Of a stretch of 64,000 bases of DNA, positions 20,219 through 28,909 are shown in pieces. Below the pieces are notes generated by a model. That model was not told where the DNA came from. It saw nothing but the letters and a program-made list of their open reading frames with translations, and ran no database searches. How positions within the stretch are numbered: position 1 is the first letter of the stretch; the number at the start of each line of letters is the position of its first letter. The translations under genes and the position numbers were made by a program. Origin of the DNA: Bradyrhizobium sp. CB1650 (lineage in GTDB: Bacteria > Pseudomonadota > Alphaproteobacteria > Rhizobiales > Xanthobacteraceae); NCBI RefSeq assembly GCF_029761915.1, contig NZ_CP121695.1, positions 310,001-374,000 of the forward strand, written 5' to 3'.

Positions 20219-21115
20219 CTACTGCACCCCCATCCGCCCCGCTTCCCAGCCCAGCATCGCCTGCTTGCGGGTGATGCCCCAGTGATAGCCGGTGAGCGTA
20301 CCGCTCTTGCCTAGCGCGCGGTGGCAGGGCACGACGAATGAGACCGGGTTCTTGCCGACGGCGGCGCCGACGGCGCGCGAGGCCTTCGGATTGTTGATGT
20401 TGCAGGCGATGTCGGAATAGGACACCGCGCGTCCCATCGGGATCTTGAGCAGCGTCTCCCACACACGTACTTCGAAATCGGTGCCGATCAGCACGACGCG
20501 AAGCGGCTGGTCGGGCCGCCAGAGTTTTGGCTCGAAGATGCGCTGGGCGAGCGGCGCCGTGCCTTCGTGATCCTCGACGTAAGTAGCGTTCGGCCAGCGC
20601 CGTGTCATGTCGGCCAGCGCGATCTTTTCGTCACCGGGATCGGCGAAGGCGAGGCCCGACAATCCGCGCTCGGTCGCGATCACGATCGCGGTGCCGAAGG
20701 GCGAGGGGTGGAAACCGTAGCGCAGCGTCAATCCGGCGCCGCCGTGCTTCCATTCGCCAGGCGACATCGCTTCATGGGTGACGAAGAGGTCGTGCAGCCG
20801 GCCGGGGCCCGACAGACCGGAGTCGAGCGCCGCGTCGAGGATGCTTGCGGAATCCCTGAGCAGGCTCTTGGCATGATCGAGTGTGAGCGCCTGCATGAAG
20901 GCCTTGGGCGTGATCGAGGCCCAGCGGCGGAACAGATGGTGCAGTTCGTCCGGCGTGACCCCGGCGGCATCCGCCATCGCCTCGATGGTCGGTTGTGCGC
21001 GCCAGTTCTCCGAGATGAAGGCGATCGCCCGGCGCACGGAATCATAGTCGCGCAGTGCGGCGTTCTGGGAGCCCGGCCTGGCCAGGCGCTGGTCATGTAT
21101 GGCGAGTGTCATCAT
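20219..21115 (-). CDS. AraC-type regulator fused to O6-methylguanine-DNA methyltransferase (Ada-like, lacking Ada N-domain)
   Basis: 298 aa. Residues about 25-120 are an AraC helix-turn-helix domain (IEAMADAAGVTPDELHHLFR, SITPKAFMQALTLDHAKSLL). Residues 215-290 are the alkyltransferase domain with the suicidal Cys264 in VVPCHRALGK and GRAVSYSDIACNINNPKASR. It repairs O6-alkylguanine by self-alkylation. The N-terminal zinc domain that senses methylphosphotriesters in E. coli Ada (the CxxC pairs) is missing, so the mode of induction must differ. Confidence 0.92.
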   Translation of the reverse strand: MMTLAIHDQRLARPGSQNAALRDYDSVRRAIAFISENWRAQPTIEAMADAAGVTPDELHHLFRRWASITPKAFMQALTLDHAKSLLRDSASILDAALDSGLSGPGRLHDLFVTHEAMSPGEWKHGGAGLTLRYGFHPSPFGTAIVIATERGLSGLAFADPGDEKIALADMTRRWPNATYVEDHEGTAPLAQRIFEPKLWRPDQPLRVVLIGTDFEVRVWETLLKIPMGRAVSYSDIACNINNPKASRAVGAAVGKNPVSFVVPCHRALGKSGTLTGYHWGITRKQAMLGWEAGRMGVQ

Positions 21116-21170
21116 GACCGGAAATGTAGGAGAGGGGGCGGCTGGAAACCACCCGATTTCTGACTTGGAA

Positions 21171-21689
21171 TCAGGTGATCGGGTTGTAGGTCGGGCCGCG
21201 CCGGGCGGCGTTCAGCGCCTGGACTAAGGCCTTGGCGAAGCTGGTCTTTTCTTCGGGTCCCAGGAACCCGCCGATCGACAGGCAGCGTCCCCGCGAGATC
21301 AGATAGAGGTGCTCGAGGCCGTATTCCTCGTCGACATCCTGATCGAGGCGGACCCAGAGCGGGTTGAACACCCATTCGGCAACGTCGCCGCGATGGCTCA
21401 CGCGCCGCACGCGCAATTCCGACGGCGTGACAACAATCTCCTCGGTCGCCCGCGCGGCACGGAAATTGACCTTGAAGGCCCACCAGATCACCAGCACGTC
21501 GAGGCCGAAGAAGCCGAACACCGGCCATGCGCCCATCATCAGGAAGACGATGCCGGTCGCAAAGCTGACCACACTCAAGAACAGCATCACGGCGAGAAAG
21601 CCCGTGCGGTTCAGCGAGCGGTGCGGCGTCAGCAGCGCGGAGAAGATCGGCACCTCGCTCTCGCGCTCAATTTCGTTGCCTGTGCTCAT
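21171..21689 (-). CDS. DUF2244 integral membrane protein
   Basis: 172 aa. Two adjacent hydrophobic segments (about residues 29-70, FLAVMLFLSVVSFATGIVFL and WPVFGFFGLDVLVIWWAF) are followed by a cytosolic beta-rich domain (EEIVVTPSELRVRRVSHRGD, PLWVRLDQDVDEEYGLEHLY). This is the DUF2244 layout common in alphaproteobacteria; function unknown. Its start codon lies 22 bases from the nth start on the other strand. Confidence 0.85.
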   Translation of the reverse strand: MSTGNEIERESEVPIFSALLTPHRSLNRTGFLAVMLFLSVVSFATGIVFLMMGAWPVFGFFGLDVLVIWWAFKVNFRAARATEEIVVTPSELRVRRVSHRGDVAEWVFNPLWVRLDQDVDEEYGLEHLYLISRGRCLSIGGFLGPEEKTSFAKALVQALNAARRGPTYNPIT

Positions 21690-21711
21690 CGTCCCTCAGT
21701 ATATCCCGATC

Positions 21712-22464
21712 ATGGCGAAAATCACCCGCAAGCCGGCCCCGCGCAAACCGGCCGTGCCGAAGAAAAAGGCAAAGACGGCCACGGCCAAGCCGAAGCGCAC
21801 CGCGAAGACCTCGCTCAAAGCCACGAGACCCTGGACGCCGGCGGAGATCCATGAGGCCTTCAGCCGTTTCCGCAAGGCCAATCCGGAGCCGAAGGGGGAG
21901 CTGGAGCATCTCAATCCCTTTACGCTGCTCGTGGCCGTCGTGCTGTCGGCGCAGGCGACCGACGCCGGGGTCAACAAGGCGACACGGGAATTGTTCAAAG
22001 TCGCCGACACCCCGCAGAAGATGCTCGATCTCGGCGAGGAACGCTTGCGCGACTACATCAAGACCGTCGGGCTCTATCGCACCAAGGCCAAGAACGTGAT
22101 CGCGCTGTCGGCAAAGCTACTGTCGGAGTTCGGCGGCGAGGTGCCGCGCACCCGCGCAGAGATCGAGTCGCTGCCCGGCGCCGGCCGCAAGACCGCCAAT
22201 GTCGTTCTCAACATGGCCTTTGGCGAGCACACCATGGCGGTCGACACCCATGTCTTCCGCGTCGGCAACCGCACCGGGCTTGCGCCCGGCAAGACACCGC
22301 TCGAAGTCGAACTCGGTCTCGAAAAGGTGATCCCGGTCGAGTTCATGTTGCATGCGCATCATTGGCTGATCCTGCACGGCCGCTATACTTGCCTCGCGCG
22401 CAAGCCGCGCTGCGAGGTGTGCCTGATCAACGATCTCTGCCGCTGGCCGGAGAAAACGGTCTGA
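21712..22464 (+). CDS. nth: Endonuclease III
   Basis: 250 aa. DNA glycosylase/AP lyase for oxidised pyrimidines. A Lys/Pro/Ala-rich N-terminal tail of about 40 residues precedes the core. Helix-hairpin-helix LPGAGRKTANVVLNMAFGEH carries the catalytic Lys; the catalytic Asp is in VDTHVFRVGNRTGL; the C-terminal 4Fe-4S loop is C-x6-C-x2-C-x5-C (CLARKPRCEVCLINDLC). No clear Shine-Dalgarno precedes the ATG, which is only 22 bases from the divergent gene, so the mRNA may have a very short leader. Confidence 0.95.
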   Translation: MAKITRKPAPRKPAVPKKKAKTATAKPKRTAKTSLKATRPWTPAEIHEAFSRFRKANPEPKGELEHLNPFTLLVAVVLSAQATDAGVNKATRELFKVADTPQKMLDLGEERLRDYIKTVGLYRTKAKNVIALSAKLLSEFGGEVPRTRAEIESLPGAGRKTANVVLNMAFGEHTMAVDTHVFRVGNRTGLAPGKTPLEVELGLEKVIPVEFMLHAHHWLILHGRYTCLARKPRCEVCLINDLCRWPEKTV

Positions 22465-22552
22465 GTCGATGTTCATCACACATGGGGGGCAAGCCGGATA
22501 GGGAGCGCACCTACTTCGTGGCCAGCAACCAGATCTACTTGCACCACCCCCG

Positions 22553-23293
22553 TCAGCGCATCGAGCGCGCCGGCTCGATCAGCTCGGGCCGTGACCCGGA
22601 CAGGCGCTTGTGCATGTGGACCATGAAGGCCATGCCGAAGATCGGTGTCGCCAGATTGACGACGGGAATCGAGACGAAGGCGGCGATGATCAGTCCGGCG
22701 GCGAAGAGGGTCGCGGCATGGTCGCGCCGCATCGCCTTGGCTTCCTCCGGCGGCCGGAAGCGCATCGCGGCGAGCTCGAAATATTCGCGCCCGAGCAGCC
22801 AGGCGGTGGCGAGGAAGAAGATCAGGAAGCCGGCGCCGGCCAGGAACACGAAGGGCAGCACGATCAGATAGACCAGGATCGTGAGCAGCGCCGTCTTGAT
22901 GCCCTCATGGATAGCGAGCGTGAACGGCAGCGCGACGCCGGGGCGCTCGGCCGGATAATGCTCGCGCTCGACCTGGTCGGCGACGTCGTCGACGAACAGG
23001 CTCGCCACCAGCGAGGTGATCGCGGGCATCAAGAGGATGCCGCCGAACACGACGCCGAGGCCGGCGGCGATCGAGACGATCCAGGACAGCACCTCGAGCG
23101 TGGAGTGCCAGCCGGGGCCGAGCAGCTCTTCGAGCCAGACCTCGCCATGGGTCGCAAACCAGCTCAAGAGCCGCTGCAAGCCGATGGCGAGCACTGTGAT
23201 CAGCACCAGGGCAACGCCGATCGAACGCCACAGGATCGAGCGCATCGGCGGCGACATCATTTGCGATAGCGCCTTGACGGCGGCATCCAGCAT
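22553..23293 (-). CDS. EI24/CysZ-type membrane protein
   Basis: 246 aa with about four to six hydrophobic helices, for example SIGVALVLITVLAIGLQRLL, IAAGLGVVFGGILLMPAITS, LLTILVYLIVLPFVFLAGAG and TLFAAGLIIAAFVSIPVVNL. The VASLFVDDVADQVEREHYP segment and the motif REYFELAAMR are typical of the EI24 domain family, which includes the sulfate permease CysZ. Transport of sulfate is possible but not shown. The ATG at 23293 with an upstream GAGAGG is the likely start. Confidence 0.85.
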   Translation of the reverse strand: MLDAAVKALSQMMSPPMRSILWRSIGVALVLITVLAIGLQRLLSWFATHGEVWLEELLGPGWHSTLEVLSWIVSIAAGLGVVFGGILLMPAITSLVASLFVDDVADQVEREHYPAERPGVALPFTLAIHEGIKTALLTILVYLIVLPFVFLAGAGFLIFFLATAWLLGREYFELAAMRFRPPEEAKAMRRDHAATLFAAGLIIAAFVSIPVVNLATPIFGMAFMVHMHKRLSGSRPELIEPARSMR

Positions 23294-23418
23294 GGGGGTA
23301 CCTCTCACGAAACACCCGCGAGAGGTAGACATGCTGGACCGCTTCGGCAAGGGACGCCGAGCGCCGCCGCCTGCGGCCTAAAGGCGATCGGACCGGAGCG
23401 GGACGAGGTCAGCGGCTG

Positions 23419-24837
23419 CTATGCCGCGTCGAGCGGCTTGCCGCGTACGTTCGGACCGAACAAGGCCATCGCGATCACTACAATCAGCATCGCCGCGGTA
23501 ATCAGGCCGAACACGCCGGTGACGCCGGCTTCCTTCAGCATGTAGGCGACGATGAAGCCCGAGAATGTCGCGCTGAGCCGGCTCATCGAATAGACCAGAC
23601 CGGAGGCGCGCGCCCGGATCTGCGTCGGAAACACCTCGGTCTGATAGGCGTGATAGGCGTAGGACATCGTCGTGTTGCAGGCCGTCAGCAACACGCCGCA
23701 GATGATCAAAAGCGCTGGTGCGGTGAGCTGCGCGAACGCCATGCCGAAGACGATGATGGCCACGCACGCGCCCGCGATGATCCATCGGCGCTCGAAGCGG
23801 TCGGCGAAGCTCGAGGCCAGAAGCGGCGCGATCGGATAGGCGAAGGCGACGATGAAGGAATATTGCAGGCTCTTGGTGACGGTGATGCCTTTCTCGACCA
23901 GCAGCGTCGGCACCCAGTTGGCGAAGCCGTAGAAGCCGAAGGCCTGGCAGAGGTTGAACACCATGAAGAGCACGACGAGCGAGAGATAAGGCGGGCGGAA
24001 CAGATCGGCGAAGCCGACCGTCGCAACCGGCGTCGTCGCGACGCGCGCCGGCATAGCGCCAGGGCACGCTGCGGGACCGCTGCCGGCAGCGGCCTCCAGC
24101 GTCGCCACAATGCGGAGGGCTTCCTCGTTGCGGCCATGCCGTGCCAGCCAGAGCGGGCTTTCGGGCAGGAACAGCCGCAGCACCCAGATGATCATGCTGG
24201 CGGCTGCGCCGATCAGCACCACCCAGCGCCAACCGTCGATCCCATAGGGCGCGAGCGGCACCAGCCACCAGGCGAGGAAAGCGACGACGGGCACTGCGAT
24301 GAACATGATTGCCTGGTTCACCGCAAAGGCGCGGCCGCGCATCCAGCTCGGCACCAGCTCGGTGATGTAGGCGTCAATGGTGATGACCTCGACGCCGATG
24401 CCGATGCCCGCAAGGAAGCGCCAGAACAGGAGTCCCTCGGACGAGGTCTGGCAGGCCATGACGACGGATGCTGCGGTGTAGCCGAGCAGCGCATAGGTGA
24501 AGATCGCGCGCCGTCCGAACCGGTCGGCGAGGAAGCCGAGGAAAAAGGTGCCGACGAACAGGCCGGCAAAGGTCGCCGCGACGAACGCGCCGATGCCGGC
24601 GAAGCCGAAGAACGCCTGCGTCGTCGTGGTCAACAGCCCGCTGCGGCTCAGGCCCGGCGCGATATAGCCGGTCAGGAACAGGTCGTAGATCTCGAAGCAG
24701 CCGCCTAGCGAAAGCAGGATGATGAGGCGCCAGACGTAGGTGGAGGCCGGCATGGCTTCCAATCGCAGCGAGATCTCGTCCGGCGCCGCGGACGCCGTGT
24801 CGAGTTCGAAGCCGGTGTCGATGCCCACGACGCTCAT
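23419..24837 (-). CDS. MFS transporter (SP-like, 12 TM)
   Basis: 472 aa with two six-helix halves. MFS signature loop between TM2 and TM3: GFLADRFGRRAIFTYALLGY; RFLAGIGIGVEVITIDAYIT and LPESPLWLARHGRNEEALRI are typical of the sugar-porter and related aromatic/dicarboxylate:H+ symporters. GGGGAGGAC precedes the ATG at 24837. Substrate unknown. It is on the same strand as the LysR gene and next to the CoA-transferase/lyase pair, which suggests it imports the acid that those enzymes degrade. Confidence 0.88.
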   Translation of the reverse strand: MSVVGIDTGFELDTASAAPDEISLRLEAMPASTYVWRLIILLSLGGCFEIYDLFLTGYIAPGLSRSGLLTTTTQAFFGFAGIGAFVAATFAGLFVGTFFLGFLADRFGRRAIFTYALLGYTAASVVMACQTSSEGLLFWRFLAGIGIGVEVITIDAYITELVPSWMRGRAFAVNQAIMFIAVPVVAFLAWWLVPLAPYGIDGWRWVVLIGAAASMIIWVLRLFLPESPLWLARHGRNEEALRIVATLEAAAGSGPAACPGAMPARVATTPVATVGFADLFRPPYLSLVVLFMVFNLCQAFGFYGFANWVPTLLVEKGITVTKSLQYSFIVAFAYPIAPLLASSFADRFERRWIIAGACVAIIVFGMAFAQLTAPALLIICGVLLTACNTTMSYAYHAYQTEVFPTQIRARASGLVYSMSRLSATFSGFIVAYMLKEAGVTGVFGLITAAMLIVVIAMALFGPNVRGKPLDAA

Positions 24838-24999
24838 GATGTCCTCCCCGTGAAGCGCGCGCGCATCCGGCGACGCTGGTGCCGGCGGCTTTCTTGCCGA
24901 AGCTCTGCCGGATCGCGCCATGTTGGCGGCTCGAAGCCAGAAATCCAGACGAACATATCGATGGAAGCGTTCGAGAAACGCGAACTCGTGTTTTCTTCG

Positions 25000-25023
25000 C
25001 CTCTCCCCGCAAGCGGGGCGAGG
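25000..25023. repeat. Hairpin repeat CCTCTCCCCGC-AA-GCGGGGCGAGG
   Basis: An 11-base inverted repeat with 2-base loop, one of at least five copies of this hairpin in the window, here between the lysR and MFS genes. Confidence 0.75.
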
Positions 25024-25061
25024 GAGCGCACCGCTCTCGGCGGCCACGCTCTCACTCCGCC

Positions 25062-25988
25062 TCAGCCCAACAGCTTCGCCTGCCAGTGCCCGCCGCGTAC
25101 CTGCTCGGCGATCAGCTTGAGGATCAGGCGTCGCATCTCCTCCATGACATAGGTCATCGGGCGGTTGCGCAGGCGGCAGAGATAGAGCGTTCGGGTCAGC
25201 CTCGGCTCGATCACCTCGCGCGCGACCAGGCGGCCTGCCGCGAGCTGCTCCTGGGCGAACAATTTCGTCGCGATGGTGCATCCGAGGCCGGCGACCAGCG
25301 CGCCGGTCATGCCGCTGATCGAGTTGGCGTGCAGGATGGCGCCGACTTCCAGCCGCTTGAGCAGCACCGGGTCATCCAGCAAGGCGCGGGCCGAGAGGCC
25401 GTGGCGCAGGAGGATCAGCGGCAGCCGGCTCAATTCCTCGAACCTGATCGGGGCCTTGGCCTTGCCCACCAGCTTCGCCGTGCCGACCAGGAACATCTGC
25501 TCCTCCAGCACTGGCTCGGTGATCAGATCCTTTTCCGACGGCGGGTTGTAGACCAGCGCGAGATCGACATCGGAAGCCATCAGATGCATCAGCGTCGCGC
25601 CGGACAGGCTCTCGGTGAGCGACAGCTTCAGCTTCGGATAGTCGGTGAGCACGGTGCGCATCAAGGGTACGCCGATCGCCTTGACGCCGGAATTCGCCAT
25701 GCCGATCGAGATGTCGCCCGCGATCACCCGCGCGCCCTGGCGCACCTCGGTCTCGGCTTCCGCCATCGCACGCAGGATGATGCGGGCATGCTCGTAGAGT
25801 CGTTCGCCCGCAGCGGTCGGTTCCATGCCGCGCGACTTGCGCTCGAACAGCGGCGCGGCGAACTCGGCTTCGAGATTCGAGATGTGGTGGCTGAGCGCGG
25901 ACTGCGCGACATTGACCTGGTCGGCTGCGCGCGACAGGTTCCGTTGCTCGTAGACGGCGATGAAATAGCGGAGCTGGCGCGAATCCAT
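25062..25988 (-). CDS. LysR-family transcriptional regulator
   Basis: 308 aa. N-terminal winged helix: MDSRQLRYFIAVYEQRNLSR, VAQSALSHHISNLEAEFAAP, FERKSRGMEPTAAGERLYEH. The C-terminal effector-binding domain begins near residue 90 (GDISIGMANSGVKAIGVPLM). It is related to the Nac/CbnR-type regulators of organic acid pathways. It is divergent from the CoA-transferase gene with a 104-base gap, so that operon is its likely target. Confidence 0.93.
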   Translation of the reverse strand: MDSRQLRYFIAVYEQRNLSRAADQVNVAQSALSHHISNLEAEFAAPLFERKSRGMEPTAAGERLYEHARIILRAMAEAETEVRQGARVIAGDISIGMANSGVKAIGVPLMRTVLTDYPKLKLSLTESLSGATLMHLMASDVDLALVYNPPSEKDLITEPVLEEQMFLVGTAKLVGKAKAPIRFEELSRLPLILLRHGLSARALLDDPVLLKRLEVGAILHANSISGMTGALVAGLGCTIATKLFAQEQLAAGRLVAREVIEPRLTRTLYLCRLRNRPMTYVMEEMRRLILKLIAEQVRGGHWQAKLLG

Positions 25989-26092
25989 GAGGAGGCAGTG
26001 TTCGAAAACCGTGAAGAGAGTATTCGACAGATTATATTTTTCAGAAGGCTTGTGAAGGCCTAGGCTGCAGGCCGGCGAACAGGGAGTGGCGC

Positions 26093-27280
26093 ATGGAGCG
26101 AGAGGTATCGGCGGCCGGGCTGCCGCTGGCAGGCGTGCGCGTCGTCGAGATGACCCACATGGTCATGGGTCCGACCTGCGGCATGATCCTCGCGCAGCTC
26201 GGGGCTGAGGTGATCAAGGTCGAGCCGCCGGCAGGCGACAAGACCCGCAGCCTGGGGGGCATGGGTACTTCCTTCTTCCCACTGTTCAATCGCGGCAAGC
26301 GCAGCGTCGTGCTGGATTTCGAGAAGCCGGGTGACCGCGAGATCATGCACCGCCTGCTCGCGACCGCCGACGTGTTCCTGGAAAATTTCCGCGACGGTCA
26401 ACTCGAAAAGCAGGGGCTCGGCGCAGACGAGTTGCGCCGCCGCCATCCGCAACTGATCGTCGCGGGCCACAAGGGCTTTCTGTCCGGCCCTTACGAGCAT
26501 CGCCCGGCGCTCGACGAGGTCGTGCAGATGATGTCGGGCCTCGCCGCCATGACCGGCACCCGCGAAAAACCGCAGCGCGTCGGCTCGTCCGCCAACGACA
26601 TCATGGGCGGCATGTTCGGCGTGATCGCGATTCTCGCCGCGCTCTACCAGAAGCGCGCGGGCAAGCGCGACGGCGCCGACATCCGTATCGGCTTGTTCGA
26701 GAACTGCCTGTTCCTGGTGGCCCAGCACATGGTCGAATATGAGATGACCGGTAGCAAGCCGCGCTCGATGCCGGAGCGCGAGCACGCCTGGCCGATCTAC
26801 GACATTTTCGATGCCGCCGGCGGCGCGCGCATCTTCATCGGCGTCGTCACCGAAGGCCATTGGCAGAGCTTTTGCCGCGAGTTCGGTCTCGCCGAGTTCC
26901 TGAATGATCCTGCCTTGCGGTCCACGACCGACCGCATCCTGGCGCGGTCGCGGATCATTCCGCGGGTGGCGGCGGTGATCAAACAGTGGAACGTGGCCGA
27001 GCTGTCGCAAAAGCTCGACGCGCTCAACATCTGCTTCTCACCGATCAATCGCCCCGAGGATCTCTTTGCCGATCCCCACGTGCTGCGGCCGGGCGGGCTC
27101 GTCAACAACGTCAACGCCGACGGAAATCCGTTCCGTGTGCCGGCGCTGCCGATCGAGTGGAACGGCAGCAACATCGGCGAAGGCCTGAAGGTCGCACCGC
27201 TCGGCGCCGACACGGCGGCCGTACGTACCGAGATCGACAATGAAGACGCCACGTCCAAAGCCGCAGGGAGCCGCATATGA
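26093..27280 (+). CDS. Class III CoA-transferase (CaiB/BaiF family)
   Basis: 395 aa. Moves CoA between carboxylic acids through an aspartyl-CoA thioester. Family blocks: PLAGVRVVEMTHMVMGPTCG, LGAEVIKVEPPAGDKTRSLG, KRSVVLDFEKPGDREIMHRL, ADVFLENFRDGQLEKQGLG. Asp141 in RPALDEVVQMMSGL is the expected catalytic residue. Its stop overlaps the next start as ATGA, so it is coupled to the HMG-CoA-lyase-like gene. Substrate unknown. Confidence 0.93.
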   Translation: MEREVSAAGLPLAGVRVVEMTHMVMGPTCGMILAQLGAEVIKVEPPAGDKTRSLGGMGTSFFPLFNRGKRSVVLDFEKPGDREIMHRLLATADVFLENFRDGQLEKQGLGADELRRRHPQLIVAGHKGFLSGPYEHRPALDEVVQMMSGLAAMTGTREKPQRVGSSANDIMGGMFGVIAILAALYQKRAGKRDGADIRIGLFENCLFLVAQHMVEYEMTGSKPRSMPEREHAWPIYDIFDAAGGARIFIGVVTEGHWQSFCREFGLAEFLNDPALRSTTDRILARSRIIPRVAAVIKQWNVAELSQKLDALNICFSPINRPEDLFADPHVLRPGGLVNNVNADGNPFRVPALPIEWNGSNIGEGLKVAPLGADTAAVRTEIDNEDATSKAAGSRI

Positions 27281-28224
27281 ATCGGATTCAGGAGATTTAT
27301 CCTTCGGGCCGCGTCAGCCTGCGCGAGGTCGGGCTGCGCGACGGGCTTCAGCTCGTGAAGGAGTTTCCCTCAACCGAGGCCAAGCAGCGCTGGTTGCGCG
27401 AGGAATATGCCGCCGGCGTGCGGCATTTCGAAGTCGGCTCGTTCCTGCCCGCAAAAACCTTTCCGCAGTTCGTCGATGTTCGCGATGTGATCGCGACGGT
27501 GGCGAGTCTGCCCGGCGCCCATGGCGTCGCGCTCACGCTCAATGAGCGCGGGGTCAATGACGCTCTTGAATCCGGCGTCGGCGAGATCGCCTCGGTGGTC
27601 TCGGCAACCGAGGAGCACAGCCTGGCCAACGCCCATCGCTCGCGCGAGTCCGCAATCGCCAACGTCCGGCGTCTCTGCGACATGCGCGACGCCAGCAAGC
27701 ACAAGCCGCTCGTGAATGCCGCGATCTCGATGGCGCTGGGCTGCTCGATCACAGGCCCGGTCGATCCTGCCGAGGTGCTGCGGCTGGTCGACAAATGCCT
27801 GGAGGCCGGCGTCGATTTCGTCGGGATCGCCGACACCGTCGGCTACGCCGGGCCGAAGCAGGTGGCCGAGCTGACGCGCGCCGCGGTGAAGCTCGCCGGG
27901 TCGAAGCCGATCTGCATCCATCTCCACGATACCCGCGGCATGGGCATCGCCAACGCCGCGGCCGCGCTCGATGAAGGCGTTCGCATCCTCGACGGCTCGC
28001 TCGGCGGCCTCGGCGGCTGCCCTTTCGCGCCCGGTGCGACCGGCAACGTCGTGTTCGAAGACCTCGCGTTCCTCTGCGAGAGCAAGGGTTTTGCTACGGG
28101 AATCGACCTGCAGAAGCTGATCGCCGTGCGCAAGATCCTGCGTGAGGAAATGCCGAACGAGCCGCTCTATGGCGGTGTCGCGAGGGCGGGGCTGCCGTGT
28201 GGAAGCGCAGCGAAGGCGGCTTGA
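27277..28224 (+). CDS. Hydroxymethylglutaryl-CoA lyase family protein
   Basis: 315 aa TIM-barrel lyase of the HMGL-like group. Metal and catalytic motifs: SLREVGLRDGLQL at the first strand, FVGIADTVGYAGPKQ, ICIHLHDTRGMGIANA, and the glycine-rich loop LGGLGGCPFAPGATGN, whose Cys is the general acid in HMG-CoA lyase. Cleaves HMG-CoA or a related 3-hydroxy-3-methyl acyl-CoA. Together with the coupled CoA-transferase it forms an acid-activation and cleavage module. Confidence 0.92.
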   Translation: MNRIQEIYPSGRVSLREVGLRDGLQLVKEFPSTEAKQRWLREEYAAGVRHFEVGSFLPAKTFPQFVDVRDVIATVASLPGAHGVALTLNERGVNDALESGVGEIASVVSATEEHSLANAHRSRESAIANVRRLCDMRDASKHKPLVNAAISMALGCSITGPVDPAEVLRLVDKCLEAGVDFVGIADTVGYAGPKQVAELTRAAVKLAGSKPICIHLHDTRGMGIANAAAALDEGVRILDGSLGGLGGCPFAPGATGNVVFEDLAFLCESKGFATGIDLQKLIAVRKILREEMPNEPLYGGVARAGLPCGSAAKAA

Positions 28225-28228
28225 TCTT

Positions 28229-28406
28229 CTTCGCCTCTCCCCGCCTGCGGGGAGAGGCCGGAATCGCGCGGAACGCGCGACTTCCGGGTGAGGGGGACTC
28301 TCCGCGAGTCCAACTGTCACCGTCCCTGTGGAGACTCCCCCTCACCCCAACCCTCTCAGTGCGAGCGAAGCTCGTCGCGGCCCCGCAAGCGGGGAGAGGG
28401 AGAAGA
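28229..28406. repeat. Large composite palindromic repeat between convergent genes
   Basis: About 180 bases fill the gap between the HMGL-like gene and nikR. It starts with the perfect hairpin CCTCTCCCCGC-CT-GCGGGGAGAGG (28234-28257), continues with GTGAGGGGGACTCTCC, whose near-complement GGAGACTCCCCCTCAC lies about 50 bases on, and ends with CCCCGC-AA-GCGGGG (28382-28395). The nested symmetry suggests a MITE-like element folded as one long stem. Confidence 0.75.
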
Positions 28407-28407
28407 C

Positions 28408-28854
28408 CTACTCATGCCGATGTCCGTGCTTCCGCGCCCTCGCCTGCTTTCCTTCCCCCGTCGGGATCATCACGACCCGCCCATAGCGCACGCCGCGTTC
28501 GGCGATGATGTGATCGGCGAAATGCCGGACCTCGTCCGCGTCACCGCGCAGCGCGGTCATCTCCATGCAGTTGTTGTCGTCGAGATGCACATGCAGGGTC
28601 GCCAGCGCAAGATCGTGGTGGCCGTGGAACTCCTGCACCAGACGCTTCGAGAGATCGCGGGCGGCGTGATCGTAGACATAGACGAGGCCGGCAACGCAGG
28701 GGCCGGTCTGCGCGGTATCTTCGTTGGTCTGCAGCAGCCCGGCCCGCGCCAGGTCGCGGATGATCTCGGAGCGGTTCTGGTAGCCGCGCGCCTCGGCCGC
28801 GGCATCGATCTCCGCCAGGAGATCGTCCTCGATCGTGATCGTGATTCGCTGCAT
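28408..28854 (-). CDS. nikR: NikR nickel-responsive regulator
   Basis: 148 aa. An N-terminal ribbon-helix-helix domain (MQRITITIEDDLLAEIDAAA, NRSEIIRDLARAGL) is joined to an ACT-like metal-sensing domain. The high-affinity nickel ligands correspond to His77, His88, His90 and Cys96 (HHDLALATLHVHLDDNNC), one position off E. coli numbering. The C-terminus is longer and His/Lys-rich. It follows the copper ATPase gene on the same strand with a 55-base gap; no nik transporter genes are in the window. Confidence 0.93.
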   Translation of the reverse strand: MQRITITIEDDLLAEIDAAAEARGYQNRSEIIRDLARAGLLQTNEDTAQTGPCVAGLVYVYDHAARDLSKRLVQEFHGHHDLALATLHVHLDDNNCMEMTALRGDADEVRHFADHIIAERGVRYGRVVMIPTGEGKQARARKHGHRHE

Positions 28855-28909
28855 CAGATTGCTCCTCGCGCGGCATCGCTCGAGCCGTTTTACACGGTTT
28901 CCGCGCCGC

